DNA of 51,337 nucleotides from contig FR884073.1 of NCBI GenBank assembly GCA_000435975.1, forward strand, positions 22,042-73,378. The letters are read 5' to 3'. Under the pieces are notes generated by a model, which was not told where the DNA came from, did no database searches, and worked only from the letters and a program-made list of their open reading frames with translations. Positions within the stretch are counted from its first letter, which is position 1; each line of letters starts with the position of its first letter. Origin of the DNA: Oscillibacter sp. CAG:241 (lineage in GTDB: Bacteria > Bacillota > Clostridia > Oscillospirales > Oscillospiraceae). Positions 17,233-24,501 of the stretch are shown piece after piece. Both the position numbers and the translations under genes were made by a program.

Positions 17233-17389
17233 CCAGATTTCTGCGCCCTTTTCTCACCATCCGGCGGGCCGATTTTTGTATTTTAACCGGTGTTTTCCTC
17301 CTGCACTTTGACACTTTATTGTAATAATACTCATTCCCCACCGGTCCCCCCTGTAAGTTCATGCGTTTTTTTGATGTGCCGTCCAGGGA

Positions 17390-17437
17390 AAATGTCATTA
17401 TTTTGTACAAGTTTTTTTTCACGAAATGTCCGATTAT
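17390..17437. promoter_or_regulatory. Direct repeats, possible operator of the AraC-type regulator
   Basis: AAATGTCATTAT (17390-17401) and AAATGTCCGATTAT (17424-17437) share AAATGTC and ATTAT and begin 34 bases apart, in the divergent promoter region. Direct repeats are typical of AraC-family sites. The assignment is speculative. Confidence 0.3.
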
Positions 17438-17440
17438 CTC

Positions 17441-17469
17441 TTGGCAAGACAGACCCGCCGTGGTACAAT
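17441..17469 (+). promoter_or_regulatory. Promoter of the tandem-AraC regulator
   Basis: TTGGCA and TACAAT are separated by 17 bases, and the start codon follows 24 bases after the -10 box with an AAAGGGGG ribosome binding site between. Confidence 0.7.
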
Positions 17470-17493
17470 AGCCCCCATAAAGGGGGAATTTCC

Positions 17494-18723
17494 ATGAAGC
17501 AGACCATTGCCCTGCAAACGCCTGGCCGCTCCGAGCTGGACCAGAGCAGCCTGTTTTCCTATGACCAGCTTACCGCCGCCCGGCCCACGGCCCCGGTGAT
17601 CCACCGGGACGCCCGTTTTCTCCTGGTGCGCAGCGGCAGCGGCATCCTGCGGCTCCAGGGCCGGGAGTATCCTCTGGCCCCCGGGACGCTGGCGGCTATC
17701 CTGCCCTGGCAGATCAGCGAGATCACCCGGGTGGACGAGCCCGTCACCTACAGCCTCATGGCCTATCACTTTGATACCGTGGCCCGGGCTGCCCATCTGT
17801 TCCGGGGCGAGGATGGCCAGCCCATGCCCATGGCCCGGCTGATGGAGACGGTGCCGGTGCTGGAGCTGTCCCCCGGGCAGCGGGCGGAGGCCGGACGCAT
17901 TGCTGACGGCCTGGCCCGGGAGCTGGGTCTTGCGTCCCTTCAGGAGGAGGGGCAGCTGTTTTCCAGTCTCAATGCCGTGAGTCTGCTGGTGCAGCTGACG
18001 GTGCTGTTTGCCCGACAGGCCCTGTCGGCAGACCGTCCCGCCGACGCTCAGGGGCCCGACCACCGGGAGCTGCTGCGGTACATGTACCTGCACTGCGGCC
18101 AGAAGCTGACGCTCCAACAGCTGGCGGATGTGTTCGGGTGCAGCCGGTCCACCGTCAGCGCCCGGATCACCGCCATGACGGGCCTGTCCTTTTTCGACTT
18201 GCTCAACGAAATGCGTATCGGCAAGACTGCCGACTATCTGCTGTACACGGACCTGACCCTGAAGGAGCTGGCAGAGATCCTGGGCTATGTGGACGAGTCC
18301 CACATCTCCAAGGTGTTCGCCGCCCGGCTGGGCACCCGCATCGGCCAATATCGGGCCACCTATCAGAAGGTGCAGAACATCTGCCAGCTGGAGGAGAGCC
18401 GCCTGGGGTGCAGCCTGGTGAACCACATTTACCGCCACTACCGGGAGGACCTCAGCGCCGCCGGAGTGGCCCGGTCCTTCGGCATTTCCGTGCAGCAGCT
18501 CAACCGCACCCTGCTGTGCCAGGTGGAGCAGAATTTTGAGGATTTCCTGGCCATGGTCCGGGTGAACCGTGCCTGCCAGCTGCTGACCACCACCCGCATG
18601 ACGGTGCTGGATATCGCCCTGGAGGTGGGGTATCACAATGCCAAGACCCTGAACAGGAGCTTCCTGAAATACCGCCTTATGACCCCCAGTGCCTACCGGG
18701 CGGCGGCACAGCCGGGGGCATAA
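17494..18723 (+). CDS. Transcriptional regulator with two AraC-type DNA-binding domains
   Basis: A 409-residue protein. Residues about 40-95 look like a cupin-type sensing domain (PGTLAAILPWQISEI). Two AraC/XylS helix-turn-helix domains follow: the first at about 191-290 (LTLQQLADVFGCSRSTVSARI, LTLKELAEILGYVDESHISKVF), the second at about 306-403 (GVARSFGISVQQLNRTL, VLDIALEVGYHNAKTLNRSFLKY). Normal AraC proteins carry one such domain. It is transcribed away from arcA and is the obvious candidate regulator of the arginine module. ATG 17494 follows AAAGGGGG; a longer frame from 17290 would run through the promoter. The ligand is unknown. Confidence 0.85.
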   Translation: MKQTIALQTPGRSELDQSSLFSYDQLTAARPTAPVIHRDARFLLVRSGSGILRLQGREYPLAPGTLAAILPWQISEITRVDEPVTYSLMAYHFDTVARAAHLFRGEDGQPMPMARLMETVPVLELSPGQRAEAGRIADGLARELGLASLQEEGQLFSSLNAVSLLVQLTVLFARQALSADRPADAQGPDHRELLRYMYLHCGQKLTLQQLADVFGCSRSTVSARITAMTGLSFFDLLNEMRIGKTADYLLYTDLTLKELAEILGYVDESHISKVFAARLGTRIGQYRATYQKVQNICQLEESRLGCSLVNHIYRHYREDLSAAGVARSFGISVQQLNRTLLCQVEQNFEDFLAMVRVNRACQLLTTTRMTVLDIALEVGYHNAKTLNRSFLKYRLMTPSAYRAAAQPGA

Positions 18724-18792
18724 AGAGCCTGAGAGGCCGGGGCGGGTGTATTATGTGCAAGCTGTATCCGCCGGACAGCCGCAGGGACTGAT

Positions 18793-18821
18793 TTGACATT
18801 TCGGGTGCCATGTGTTACAAT
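18793..18821 (+). promoter_or_regulatory. Near-consensus promoter of the 98-residue protein gene
   Basis: TTGACA and TACAAT are 17 bases apart. The start codon is 36 bases downstream of the -10 box. Confidence 0.82.
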
Positions 18822-18856
18822 TTGGTTACATTTATCTGTAAAAAAGGAGAAGAACT

Positions 18857-19153
18857 ATGTCTGAAGTGAAAAAGGGCAACGGCCTTGTCTATAAAAATCA
18901 TCCCCTGCGCCGCATCGACAATCTGATCTACTATGGCAGCATGGCCGATAAGTATATCGTTCTGCTGCAAATTCTGGATACCAAAAAGGAACAGGATATG
19001 GACGTGGCCACCCGCGTGTCCGTCCAGCTGCAGCTGACGGACCCGGATCTGAAGTCCCGGGACCGGGTGGTGAAGAAGTCCGAGAAAGACAGCCTCTACG
19101 CCGCCATGGACGTGGGCTGCATCTGGCTGGAGCGCGCTCTGGCCGGTAAATAA
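18857..19153 (+). CDS. Small soluble protein of unknown function (98 residues)
   Basis: I do not recognise a named family with certainty, though the look of the N-terminal half (YKNHPLRRIDNLIYYGSMADKYIVLLQI) resembles unnamed small proteins common in Clostridia. No signal peptide or membrane segment is visible; it is mixed alpha/beta with a charged middle (DLKSRDRVVKKSEKD). It has a near-consensus promoter and a good AAAGGAG site before ATG 18857, so it is very likely expressed strongly. The cell wall hydrolase gene follows after 34 bases without its own promoter, so they form a two-gene unit. Confidence 0.85.
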   Translation: MSEVKKGNGLVYKNHPLRRIDNLIYYGSMADKYIVLLQILDTKKEQDMDVATRVSVQLQLTDPDLKSRDRVVKKSEKDSLYAAMDVGCIWLERALAGK

Positions 19154-19187
19154 GCCAAAAATCCACACCTGATAAGGAGTCCTGTCC

Positions 19188-20354
19188 ATGAAGCTCAGCC
19201 GCAAGATCGCCGTTATCATGCTGACGGCGGCGCTGACCCTGTCTCTGTGCGTCATCTCCGTCCTGCCCGTCCGGGGCCGTCCGGGGATGGATGCCATGAC
19301 CTATAACATCGACACCCTGCCTGCCCGGGACCTGATCCCGGGGGCGGGTGGGCCGGTGGACGAGCCCGACTACACGCCTCCGGCCCGGACTGTCTCCGCC
19401 GAGGCTTCCGATCAGCAGGAGACCGCCGAGTCTGCCGGATCTTCTGCGCAGAAGGAGGCTGCCGCCGACCAGGAAACCGCTCCCGCAGCACCGGCTGTAC
19501 CCGCCTCCTCCACGTCTGTTCTGGCTGTGGGTATTGCGGCGGACAGCGTCCGCCTGCGGTCCGGCTCCAATACCGGCAGCTCTATTCTGACGGAGCTGTC
19601 CCAGGGCACAGCCGTGTCTGTTCTGGGCCGGGACGGCGACTGGTACCGGGTGAACTACGACGGTAAGACCGGCTATATGGCCGCCGCCTATGTGACCCTG
19701 CGCGCCTCTGCCGGGGACCTGCGGTGCGTGGCCCGGGTCACGTCCGATGGGCTGAACCTGCGGCCCGCTGCCGGAACGTCCGGCGGGGTGCTGGCCTCCG
19801 CCTCCCGGGGCGAATATGTGGATGTGTCCGGCTTTGAAAACGGCTGGTTCCGGGTGCAGTACAGCGGGAAAACCGGCTACATGTCCGGAGATTATCTGAC
19901 ACTGGCCGCCGCGCGGCCCGCCGCTTCCGCGCCGTCTCCCGCGCCTGCACCCAGCGTGCCCGCCTCCGGTAACGGGGCCGATATTGCGGCTCTGGCCCGG
20001 TCCTTTGTGGGCAAGGCCCCCTATGTATACGGCGGGGCCGGTCCCGGCGGCTTCGACTGCTCGGGCTTTACCATGTACATCTATGGCCGGTTCGGCATCC
20101 GTCTGCCCCACGGGGCCACAGATCAGATGCGCTGCGGCGCCGCCGTGGACCGCAGTCAACTCCAGCCCGGGGACCTGATCTTTTTCCACGACGACAATTA
20201 TTCCACCAGCCCCGCCTCCCACTGCGGCATTTATGTGGGCAACGATCAGTTCGTCCACGCCTCCACCTATGGCAGCGGCGGCGTGCTGCTGACGGCGCTG
20301 AACGGCAACCCCTACTATTCCGCCCACTACATCGCCGCCCGACGCATGGGCTGA
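19188..20354 (+). CDS. Secreted SH3-SH3-NlpC/P60 cell wall endopeptidase
   Basis: A 388-residue peptidoglycan hydrolase, expected to cut peptide stems of the wall. Residues 1-30 form a signal peptide or signal anchor. A Pro/Ala/Glu-rich linker follows, then two bacterial SH3 domains (about 113-171 and 179-239, each ending in TGYM..YVTL or TGYMSGDYLTL), a Pro-rich linker and an NlpC/P60 domain (about 262-388). The catalytic Cys291 is in FDCSGF, His345 in SHCGIYV and a third polar residue His357 in FVHAS. SH3 domains probably bind the wall. ATG 19188 has a TAAGGAG site. A hairpin follows the stop. Confidence 0.93.
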   Translation: MKLSRKIAVIMLTAALTLSLCVISVLPVRGRPGMDAMTYNIDTLPARDLIPGAGGPVDEPDYTPPARTVSAEASDQQETAESAGSSAQKEAAADQETAPAAPAVPASSTSVLAVGIAADSVRLRSGSNTGSSILTELSQGTAVSVLGRDGDWYRVNYDGKTGYMAAAYVTLRASAGDLRCVARVTSDGLNLRPAAGTSGGVLASASRGEYVDVSGFENGWFRVQYSGKTGYMSGDYLTLAAARPAASAPSPAPAPSVPASGNGADIAALARSFVGKAPYVYGGAGPGGFDCSGFTMYIYGRFGIRLPHGATDQMRCGAAVDRSQLQPGDLIFFHDDNYSTSPASHCGIYVGNDQFVHASTYGSGGVLLTALNGNPYYSAHYIAARRMG

Positions 20355-20370
20355 GCCTGACAAAGCAAAT

Positions 20371-20403
20371 GAAAACTCCGTATCCATTGGATGCGGAGTT
20401 TTC
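20371..20403. terminator. Hairpin between the NlpC/P60 gene and the small minus-strand gene
   Basis: GAAAACTCCGTATCC pairs with its near-perfect complement (one G-T pair) to give a 15-base-pair stem with a 3-base loop. The A and T runs at both ends suit a bidirectional terminator between convergent genes. Confidence 0.82.
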
Positions 20404-20434
20404 ACTATGTGTCTGCTTTTTTGACAGGTGCAGG

Positions 20435-20608
20435 TCAGAAGTACCAGCGGAATGCGGACAGGAGAATCAACAGGTCAATGCCCATCAGAATACACGGCAG
20501 GACAGGGGACACCGTTTTTTCATCATCCAGCCGGACCACGGACTTGATAAGCCAGGCCAGCAAAAACGGAAAGACCATACAGGTGATGATCATCAATGCG
20601 TCGTTCAT
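20435..20608 (-). CDS. 57-residue membrane protein, unknown function
   Basis: A short minus-strand frame from ATG 20608 to TGA 20435. The product has two hydrophobic helices (about residues 4-22 and 37-52) joined by a charged loop with RLDDEKT and ends in FRWYF. A GAAAGGAG ribosome binding site lies 7 bases before the ATG, and a perfect consensus promoter lies 50-78 bases upstream, so I consider it a real gene despite its size. The bidirectional hairpin at 20371-20403 would end the transcript. I do not recognise the family; it could be a small stress or transport-modulating protein, but that is a guess. Confidence 0.75.
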   Translation of the reverse strand: MNDALMIITCMVFPFLLAWLIKSVVRLDDEKTVSPVLPCILMGIDLLILLSAFRWYF

Positions 20609-20657
20609 GGGAGACTCCTTTCTGTCTTATCCAATTGTATCTGGGTCCTATTTCTGA

Positions 20658-20686
20658 ATTATAGATGAAAATTAGCGACATGTCAA
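20658..20686 (-). promoter_or_regulatory. Perfect consensus promoter of the 57-residue membrane protein
   Basis: On the minus strand TTGACA (20686-20681) and TATAAT (20663-20658) are separated by exactly 17 bases. Both hexamers match the sigma-A consensus fully. An imperfect palindrome TGTACCATATGTGTACA lies just upstream at 20701-20717. Confidence 0.88.
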
Positions 20687-20834
20687 TCTTTTTTGCAATA
20701 TGTACCATATGTGTACATTTTAATCTGCAAAACATACAATCTGTGGAGAAAAACAGGACGGGAACACCCCAGCGGATGGCTGCTGACAGGGGAGCAAAGG
20801 GCGCAGATGCGGCGGTGGCGCTTCTGCGCCAAAG

Positions 20835-20849
20835 GTTACATTTTGTAAC
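20835..20849. promoter_or_regulatory. Perfect palindrome, possible operator
   Basis: GTTACA and TGTAAC flank a TTT spacer, about 60 bases upstream of the lipoprotein promoter -35 box. The symmetry suits a dimeric repressor or activator. The cognate protein is unknown. Confidence 0.4.
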
Positions 20850-20907
20850 AAGTGATACAAAACGGTTTCAAAACGATTACAGTTTGGACACAATACACAA
20901 AAATCTA

Positions 20908-20936
20908 TTGCAGGGTTCGGGGATGTATGCTATCAT
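20908..20936 (+). promoter_or_regulatory. Promoter of the orphan lipoprotein gene
   Basis: TTGCAG and TATCAT are 17 bases apart and the -10 box is TGn-extended (TGCTATCAT). Confidence 0.72.
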
Positions 20937-20978
20937 GCAGACAGCTCAAGGAAACACGACCTATAAGGAGGCTTTCTT

Positions 20979-21998
20979 ATGAAAAAGAGGATTTGCGCGC
21001 TGCTGCTGTGTCTGGCGGCCCTGTTTTCCCTGGCAGGCTGCGGGACCAAGCCAAAGACCCCGGTGAAGGGGCAGAACGAACCGAACCCGGTGAAGGCGCA
21101 GGGCCTGCCGGAGGCGGAACCGGGCTGCGTTCCGCTGCTGCTGATCTACACCTGCGGCGAGCCCGGCAGCCAGGTGTTTCAATACTATTCCGCCACCTGG
21201 AACATCCAGCGCAATACCCTGACCCAGGGGCAGCTGTTCTACACCGGCACCAGCTACGGCTTTGTGCCCGACGGCTGGCGGCAGGAGCGAGCCACCTTTG
21301 ACGGCCAGAGCTTCACCTATATCCGGGAGGGGCAGGAGCGCCGGGAGCCGCTGCCGGAAACCACGGAGGACCGGGGCAGTGTCCGGTGCGCTGCGGCGGA
21401 CGGCGACACGGCGGTGGTGGTGTATATGAGCTATGCAGGCGATGACGCTCCGCTTACCGTCAGCGTGGGCCGCTATCCCCTGGGACATCCGGAGCAGGCG
21501 GCCTGGGTGCAGGCTCAGATCAGCGACAGCGCCGAATGCTACGTCAGCACGATCTTCACCGGCACGACGCTGTATACCGGCGGCCAGGTGTGTCTGGCGG
21601 CAGGGGAGAGCATCCTGCTGATGGACCCTGCCTCCGGCGAAGTGCGGCAGCTGGACCTGTCGCCTATGAGCGCCCCGCTTCCGGACGGCGTGTCCCACAC
21701 GGAGGACAGCTATCTGGGGGCCAGCGTCATCGGCAGCTATGGCGACGTCCTTCTGGTGGGCAAGGCCCTGTATCAGGAGGGTGTATGGGACCGGTACCAC
21801 TATGTGATGGCCGCTTATCAGGATGGGAAGCTGATGGCCATGCTGGACCAGAACAGTGCCGACTCTGCCCAGCTGACCCTCTACGGCCCCGACGGAAAGA
21901 CCGCCGGAAGCAGCCCGCTGATGACGGAGGACTATGTGGCCTCCGGCGGTACGGCTTTGCCGGTGGAGTACATCGGCCAGCTGTTCCCTCTGCAATAA
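20979..21998 (+). CDS. Lipoprotein of unknown function
   Basis: A 339-residue exported lipoprotein. The signal peptide MKKRICALLLCLAALFSLAGC ends in a lipobox with Cys21 as the predicted lipidated residue. The mature part has a Pro/Lys-rich tether, then a beta-rich region with repeated Gly-Thr and aromatic patterns that could be a beta-propeller-like fold, but no named family is recognised. It has its own promoter, an ATAAGGAG site before ATG 20979 and a hairpin after the stop, so it is a single-gene unit. It lies between wall-hydrolase and translation genes with no clear functional tie to either. Confidence 0.85.
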   Translation: MKKRICALLLCLAALFSLAGCGTKPKTPVKGQNEPNPVKAQGLPEAEPGCVPLLLIYTCGEPGSQVFQYYSATWNIQRNTLTQGQLFYTGTSYGFVPDGWRQERATFDGQSFTYIREGQERREPLPETTEDRGSVRCAAADGDTAVVVYMSYAGDDAPLTVSVGRYPLGHPEQAAWVQAQISDSAECYVSTIFTGTTLYTGGQVCLAAGESILLMDPASGEVRQLDLSPMSAPLPDGVSHTEDSYLGASVIGSYGDVLLVGKALYQEGVWDRYHYVMAAYQDGKLMAMLDQNSADSAQLTLYGPDGKTAGSSPLMTEDYVASGGTALPVEYIGQLFPLQ

Positions 21999-22004
21999 AC
22001 GCTG

Positions 22005-22036
22005 CCGCCCGGGCCGGATGGGTCCGGGCGGTATTT
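22005..22036 (+). terminator. Hairpin after the lipoprotein gene
   Basis: CCGCCCGG (22005-22012) and CCGGGCGG (22024-22031) form an 8-base-pair stem followed by TATTT. A moderate intrinsic terminator. Confidence 0.6.
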
Positions 22037-22072
22037 CCCGCAAAAAAATACAAATTTTCTGCCGGAAAGTCC

Positions 22073-22101
22073 TTGACGGCCCCTTGCACATGTGGTAAAC
22101 T
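22073..22101 (+). promoter_or_regulatory. Promoter of the rpmG-secE-nusG unit
   Basis: TTGACG and TAAACT are 17 bases apart. The leader of about 125 bases contains a GCGGCC-TTC-GGCCGC hairpin at 22191-22205 just before the rpmG ribosome binding site. Confidence 0.72.
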
Positions 22102-22230
22102 TAACCTTACCTGTGAGCATGGGGCTTTCTTTTTGCGCGCTTTTCGCTTCGGCGCTGGAAAAGACGCCCTATCCGGCAGGGAGGCAGAGAGCGGCCTTCG
22201 GCCGCCAATCTAATAAGGAGGTGCCGTTAG

Positions 22231-22380
22231 ATGCGCGTGAAGATCACTTTGAGATGCAACGAGTGCAAGCAGAGAAACTACAACACGATGAAAAACAAGA
22301 AGAACAGCCCTGACCGTCTTGAAATGAACAAGTATTGCCCCTTCTGCAGAAAGCATACGGTCCATACCGAGACCAAGTAA
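22231..22380 (+). CDS. rpmG: 50S ribosomal protein L33
   Basis: A 49-residue protein with the zinc-ribbon form of L33: Cys pairs CNEC at residues 9-12 and CPFC at 36-39. It begins MRVKITLRCNECKQRNY and ends in HTETK. The ATG at 22231 follows a TAAGGAGG site. Gene order rpmG-secE-nusG is the standard Firmicutes arrangement. The four-Cys form uses zinc; many Firmicutes keep a second, Cys-less copy for zinc shortage, but none is visible here. Confidence 0.97.
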   Translation: MRVKITLRCNECKQRNYNTMKNKKNSPDRLEMNKYCPFCRKHTVHTETK

Positions 22381-22398
22381 TTGGAAGGAGATAGCACG

Positions 22399-22614
22399 AT
22401 GGCAGAGGAAAAAAAGGTCAAGAAGGACCACGGCAAGTGGTTCCGCGAAATGAGAAGCGAACTGAAGAAGGTCGTGTGGCCCGACGCCAAGACCACCGCC
22501 AAGAATACCGGAACGGTGCTGCTGTGCTCTGTGGCAGTGGGCGCCTGCATCTGGATCTTTGACGGCGTGGCGATGCTGCTCATTAAGACCCTCATCGGCG
22601 CGTTCACCGGCTGA
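22399..22614 (+). CDS. secE: Preprotein translocase subunit SecE
   Basis: A 71-residue single-span membrane protein of the SecYEG channel. A charged, Lys-rich N-terminus is followed by the conserved amphipathic helix FREMRSELKKVVWP and one transmembrane helix. This is the short SecE form normal for Gram-positive bacteria. ATG 22399 has a GGAAGGAG site; an in-frame TTG at 22381 is too close to the rpmG stop to be favoured. nusG follows after 11 bases. Confidence 0.95.
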   Translation: MAEEKKVKKDHGKWFREMRSELKKVVWPDAKTTAKNTGTVLLCSVAVGACIWIFDGVAMLLIKTLIGAFTG

Positions 22615-22625
22615 GGAAGTGCAGC

Positions 22626-23150
22626 ATGGCTGATAACGCGAAATGGTATGTGATCCACACCTATTCCGGCTATGAAAACGCCGTGAAGGCGGCCATTGAG
22701 AAATCCGTGGTCAACCGCGGCATGTCCGACATGGTCCTCAAGATGGAGATCCCTATGGAGACTGTCACCGAGGTCACCGAGTCCGGCGTCATGAAGGAAG
22801 TGGAGCGCAAGGTATTTCCCGGCTACGTCCTGATCAAGATGATCCTGACAGATGACACCTGGCATCTGATCCGCAACATCCGCGGCGTTACCGGCTTCGT
22901 GGGCGAGGCCAACAAGGCCATCCCTCTGACCGAGGACGAGGTCGCCGCCCTGGGCGTGGAAAAGCACGAGATCGTGGTGCTGTACAACGTGGGCGACACC
23001 GTGAAGATCACGGACGGCCCCTTTACCAGCTTCACCGGTACCGTGGAGGAGATCGACCCCGAGAAGAACAAGGTCCGGGTGGCGGTCTTCATGTTCGGCA
23101 GAGAAACCCCCATCGAGCTGGAGCTCGATCAGGTGGAGGTCCTGCACTGA
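22626..23150 (+). CDS. nusG: Transcription elongation/antitermination factor NusG
   Basis: A 174-residue factor that binds RNA polymerase and links it to Rho or ribosomes. The N-terminal NGN domain opens with AKWYVIHTYSGYENAVK, contains VERKVFPGYVLIKM and ends with the GVTGFVG segment; the C-terminal KOW domain covers about residues 118-174 (VGDTVKITDGPF). The length is typical for Firmicutes. It follows secE, the conserved arrangement. A 134-base spacer with three hairpins separates it from rplK. Confidence 0.97.
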   Translation: MADNAKWYVIHTYSGYENAVKAAIEKSVVNRGMSDMVLKMEIPMETVTEVTESGVMKEVERKVFPGYVLIKMILTDDTWHLIRNIRGVTGFVGEANKAIPLTEDEVAALGVEKHEIVVLYNVGDTVKITDGPFTSFTGTVEEIDPEKNKVRVAVFMFGRETPIELELDQVEVLH

Positions 23151-23174
23151 GGCGCAGCAGTATCTGCGCGGCAG

Positions 23175-23254
23175 GCCGGAGCATCCCCTCCGGCGCAAGT
23201 GGGAGAGACGGACCCCGTCTCGCCAAAAGCGGTTTCCGGCATTGGCCGGCCGCT
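23175..23254 (+). promoter_or_regulatory. Three consecutive hairpins in the rplK leader
   Basis: Stems are GCCGGAG/CTCCGGC (23175-23194), GAGACGG/CCGTCTC (23205-23221) and AGCGG-CCGGC/GCCGG-CCGCT (23228-23254, with a TTT bulge and ATTG loop). They sit just upstream of the rplK ribosome binding site. The third could be part of an L1-binding autoregulatory site, as rplKA operons are often controlled by L1; this is inference. Confidence 0.5.
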
Positions 23255-23284
23255 ACCACATTTTTATGAAGGAGGTGCCTATTC

Positions 23285-23710
23285 ATGGCACAGAAAGTTG
23301 TTGGTTATGTAAAGCTGCAGATCCCTGCAGGCAAAGCAACCCCCGCACCCCCCGTTGGCCCCGCTCTGGGCCAGCACGGCGTGAACATCGCCGCTTTCAC
23401 CAAGGAGTTCAACGAGCGCACCAAGAATGACATGGGCCTGATTATCCCCGTGGTCATCACCGTGTATTCCGATCGTTCCTTCAGCTTCATCACCAAGACG
23501 CCTCCCGCGGCTGTGCTGATCAAGAAGGAGTGCAACATCGAGTCCGGCTCCGGTGTGCCCAACAAGACCAAGGTGGCCACCATCTCCAAGGCCTCCGTCC
23601 AGAAGATCGCCGAGCTGAAGATGCGCGATCTGAACGCTGCTTCCCTGGAAGCCGCCATGAGCATGATCGCCGGCACCGCCCGCTCCATGGGCGTCGTCGT
23701 GGGCGAATAA
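23285..23710 (+). CDS. rplK: 50S ribosomal protein L11
   Basis: A 141-residue protein with the N-terminal KLQIPAGKATPAPPVGPALGQHGVNI signature and the C-terminal rRNA-binding domain ending in GTARSMGVVV. It forms the GTPase-associated stalk base with 23S rRNA. ATG 23285 has a strong AGGAGG site. rplA follows after 14 bases. Confidence 0.98.
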   Translation: MAQKVVGYVKLQIPAGKATPAPPVGPALGQHGVNIAAFTKEFNERTKNDMGLIIPVVITVYSDRSFSFITKTPPAAVLIKKECNIESGSGVPNKTKVATISKASVQKIAELKMRDLNAASLEAAMSMIAGTARSMGVVVGE

Positions 23711-23724
23711 GGAGGGTGTAAGAG

Positions 23725-24417
23725 ATGTTTAGAGGTAAGAAGTATAAAGACAGCGCCAAGCAGATCGACCGCGGGACCCTGTATGATCCCAAGGAGGGTC
23801 TGGAACTGGTTTGCAAAACCGCATCCGCCAAGTTCGACGAAACCGTCGAGCTGCACGTGAAGCTGGGTGTCGACTCCCGCCACGCTGACCAGCAGGTCCG
23901 CGGCGCTATCGTCCTGCCCAACGGCACCGGCAAGACCGCCCGCGTCCTGGTGTTTGCCAAGGGCGACAAGGCCGACGCTGCCCGTGAGGCCGGCGCCGAC
24001 TTCGTTGGCGATATGGATATGGTGGAAAAGATCCAGAAGGAAAACTGGTTCGGCTTCGACGTGGTCGTCGCTTCCCCCGACATGATGGGCGTTGTGGGCC
24101 GTCTGGGTAAGCTGCTGGGCCCCAAGGGCCTGATGCCCTCCCCCAAGGCCGGCACCGTTACTCCCGACGTGGCCAAGGCCGTGAAGGAAGTGAAGGCCGG
24201 TAAGGTGGAGTATCGTCTGGACAAGACCAACATCATCCACTGCCCCATCGGCAAGGTTTCCTTCGGCGCGGACAAGCTGTATGAGAACTATACCGCTCTG
24301 CTGGGCGCCATCATCAAGGCCAAGCCCGCCGCTGCCAAGGGCCAGTATATCAAGTCCTGCGTGGCCGCGTCCACCATGGGCCCCGGCGTCAAGATGAACG
24401 CCAACAAGCAGCTGTAA
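23725..24417 (+). CDS. rplA: 50S ribosomal protein L1
   Basis: A 230-residue ribosomal protein of the L1 stalk, also a likely translational repressor of its own operon. The family motifs VELHVKLGVD, VLPNGTGK and GLMPSPKAGTVTPDV are visible. ATG 23725 has an AAGGAGGG site. Unusually, it is followed by a strong terminator and an unrelated AT-rich gene pair instead of directly by the L10 leader and rplJ. Confidence 0.98.
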   Translation: MFRGKKYKDSAKQIDRGTLYDPKEGLELVCKTASAKFDETVELHVKLGVDSRHADQQVRGAIVLPNGTGKTARVLVFAKGDKADAAREAGADFVGDMDMVEKIQKENWFGFDVVVASPDMMGVVGRLGKLLGPKGLMPSPKAGTVTPDVAKAVKEVKAGKVEYRLDKTNIIHCPIGKVSFGADKLYENYTALLGAIIKAKPAAAKGQYIKSCVAASTMGPGVKMNANKQL

Positions 24418-24436
24418 ATCAGAAACTTATAGTGAG

Positions 24437-24472
24437 GAAAATATGAAGTCCATTTGTGGACTTCATATTTTC
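24437..24472 (+). terminator. Strong terminator after rplA
   Basis: A perfect 16-base-pair stem (GAAAATATGAAGTCCA and its complement) with a TTTG loop, ending in a TTTTC-TTGCT tail. Its AT-rich composition resembles the following inserted segment more than the ribosomal genes. Confidence 0.88.
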
Positions 24473-24501
24473 TTGCTATCTGTGGATGATTACCCTGCTT
24501 C

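Larger units (their letters stand above)
20609..20978. other. 370-base divergent regulatory region
   Basis: The region between the 57-residue protein gene and the lipoprotein gene contains their two promoters, an AT-rich palindrome near 20701-20717 and the GTTACA-TTT-TGTAAC palindrome at 20835-20849. No additional gene is supported. Confidence 0.7.

Noticed and set aside
17320..17333. Possible ArgR box TGTAATAATACTCA
   Set aside because: It resembles the consensus at only about 11 of 14 positions in an AT-rich stretch, too weak to call.
12593..18723. Carbamate kinase gene for the arginine module
   Set aside because: No frame in or around the cluster shows carbamate kinase motifs.
20369..20668. 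Plus-strand 99-codon frame
   Set aside because: It is antisense to the supported 57-residue gene, begins inside the hairpin and has no ribosome binding site.
22002..22230. Possible tRNA gene before rpmG-secE
   Set aside because: tRNA-Trp is often near secE, but no cloverleaf could be drawn here; the region holds a terminator, a promoter and a small hairpin.
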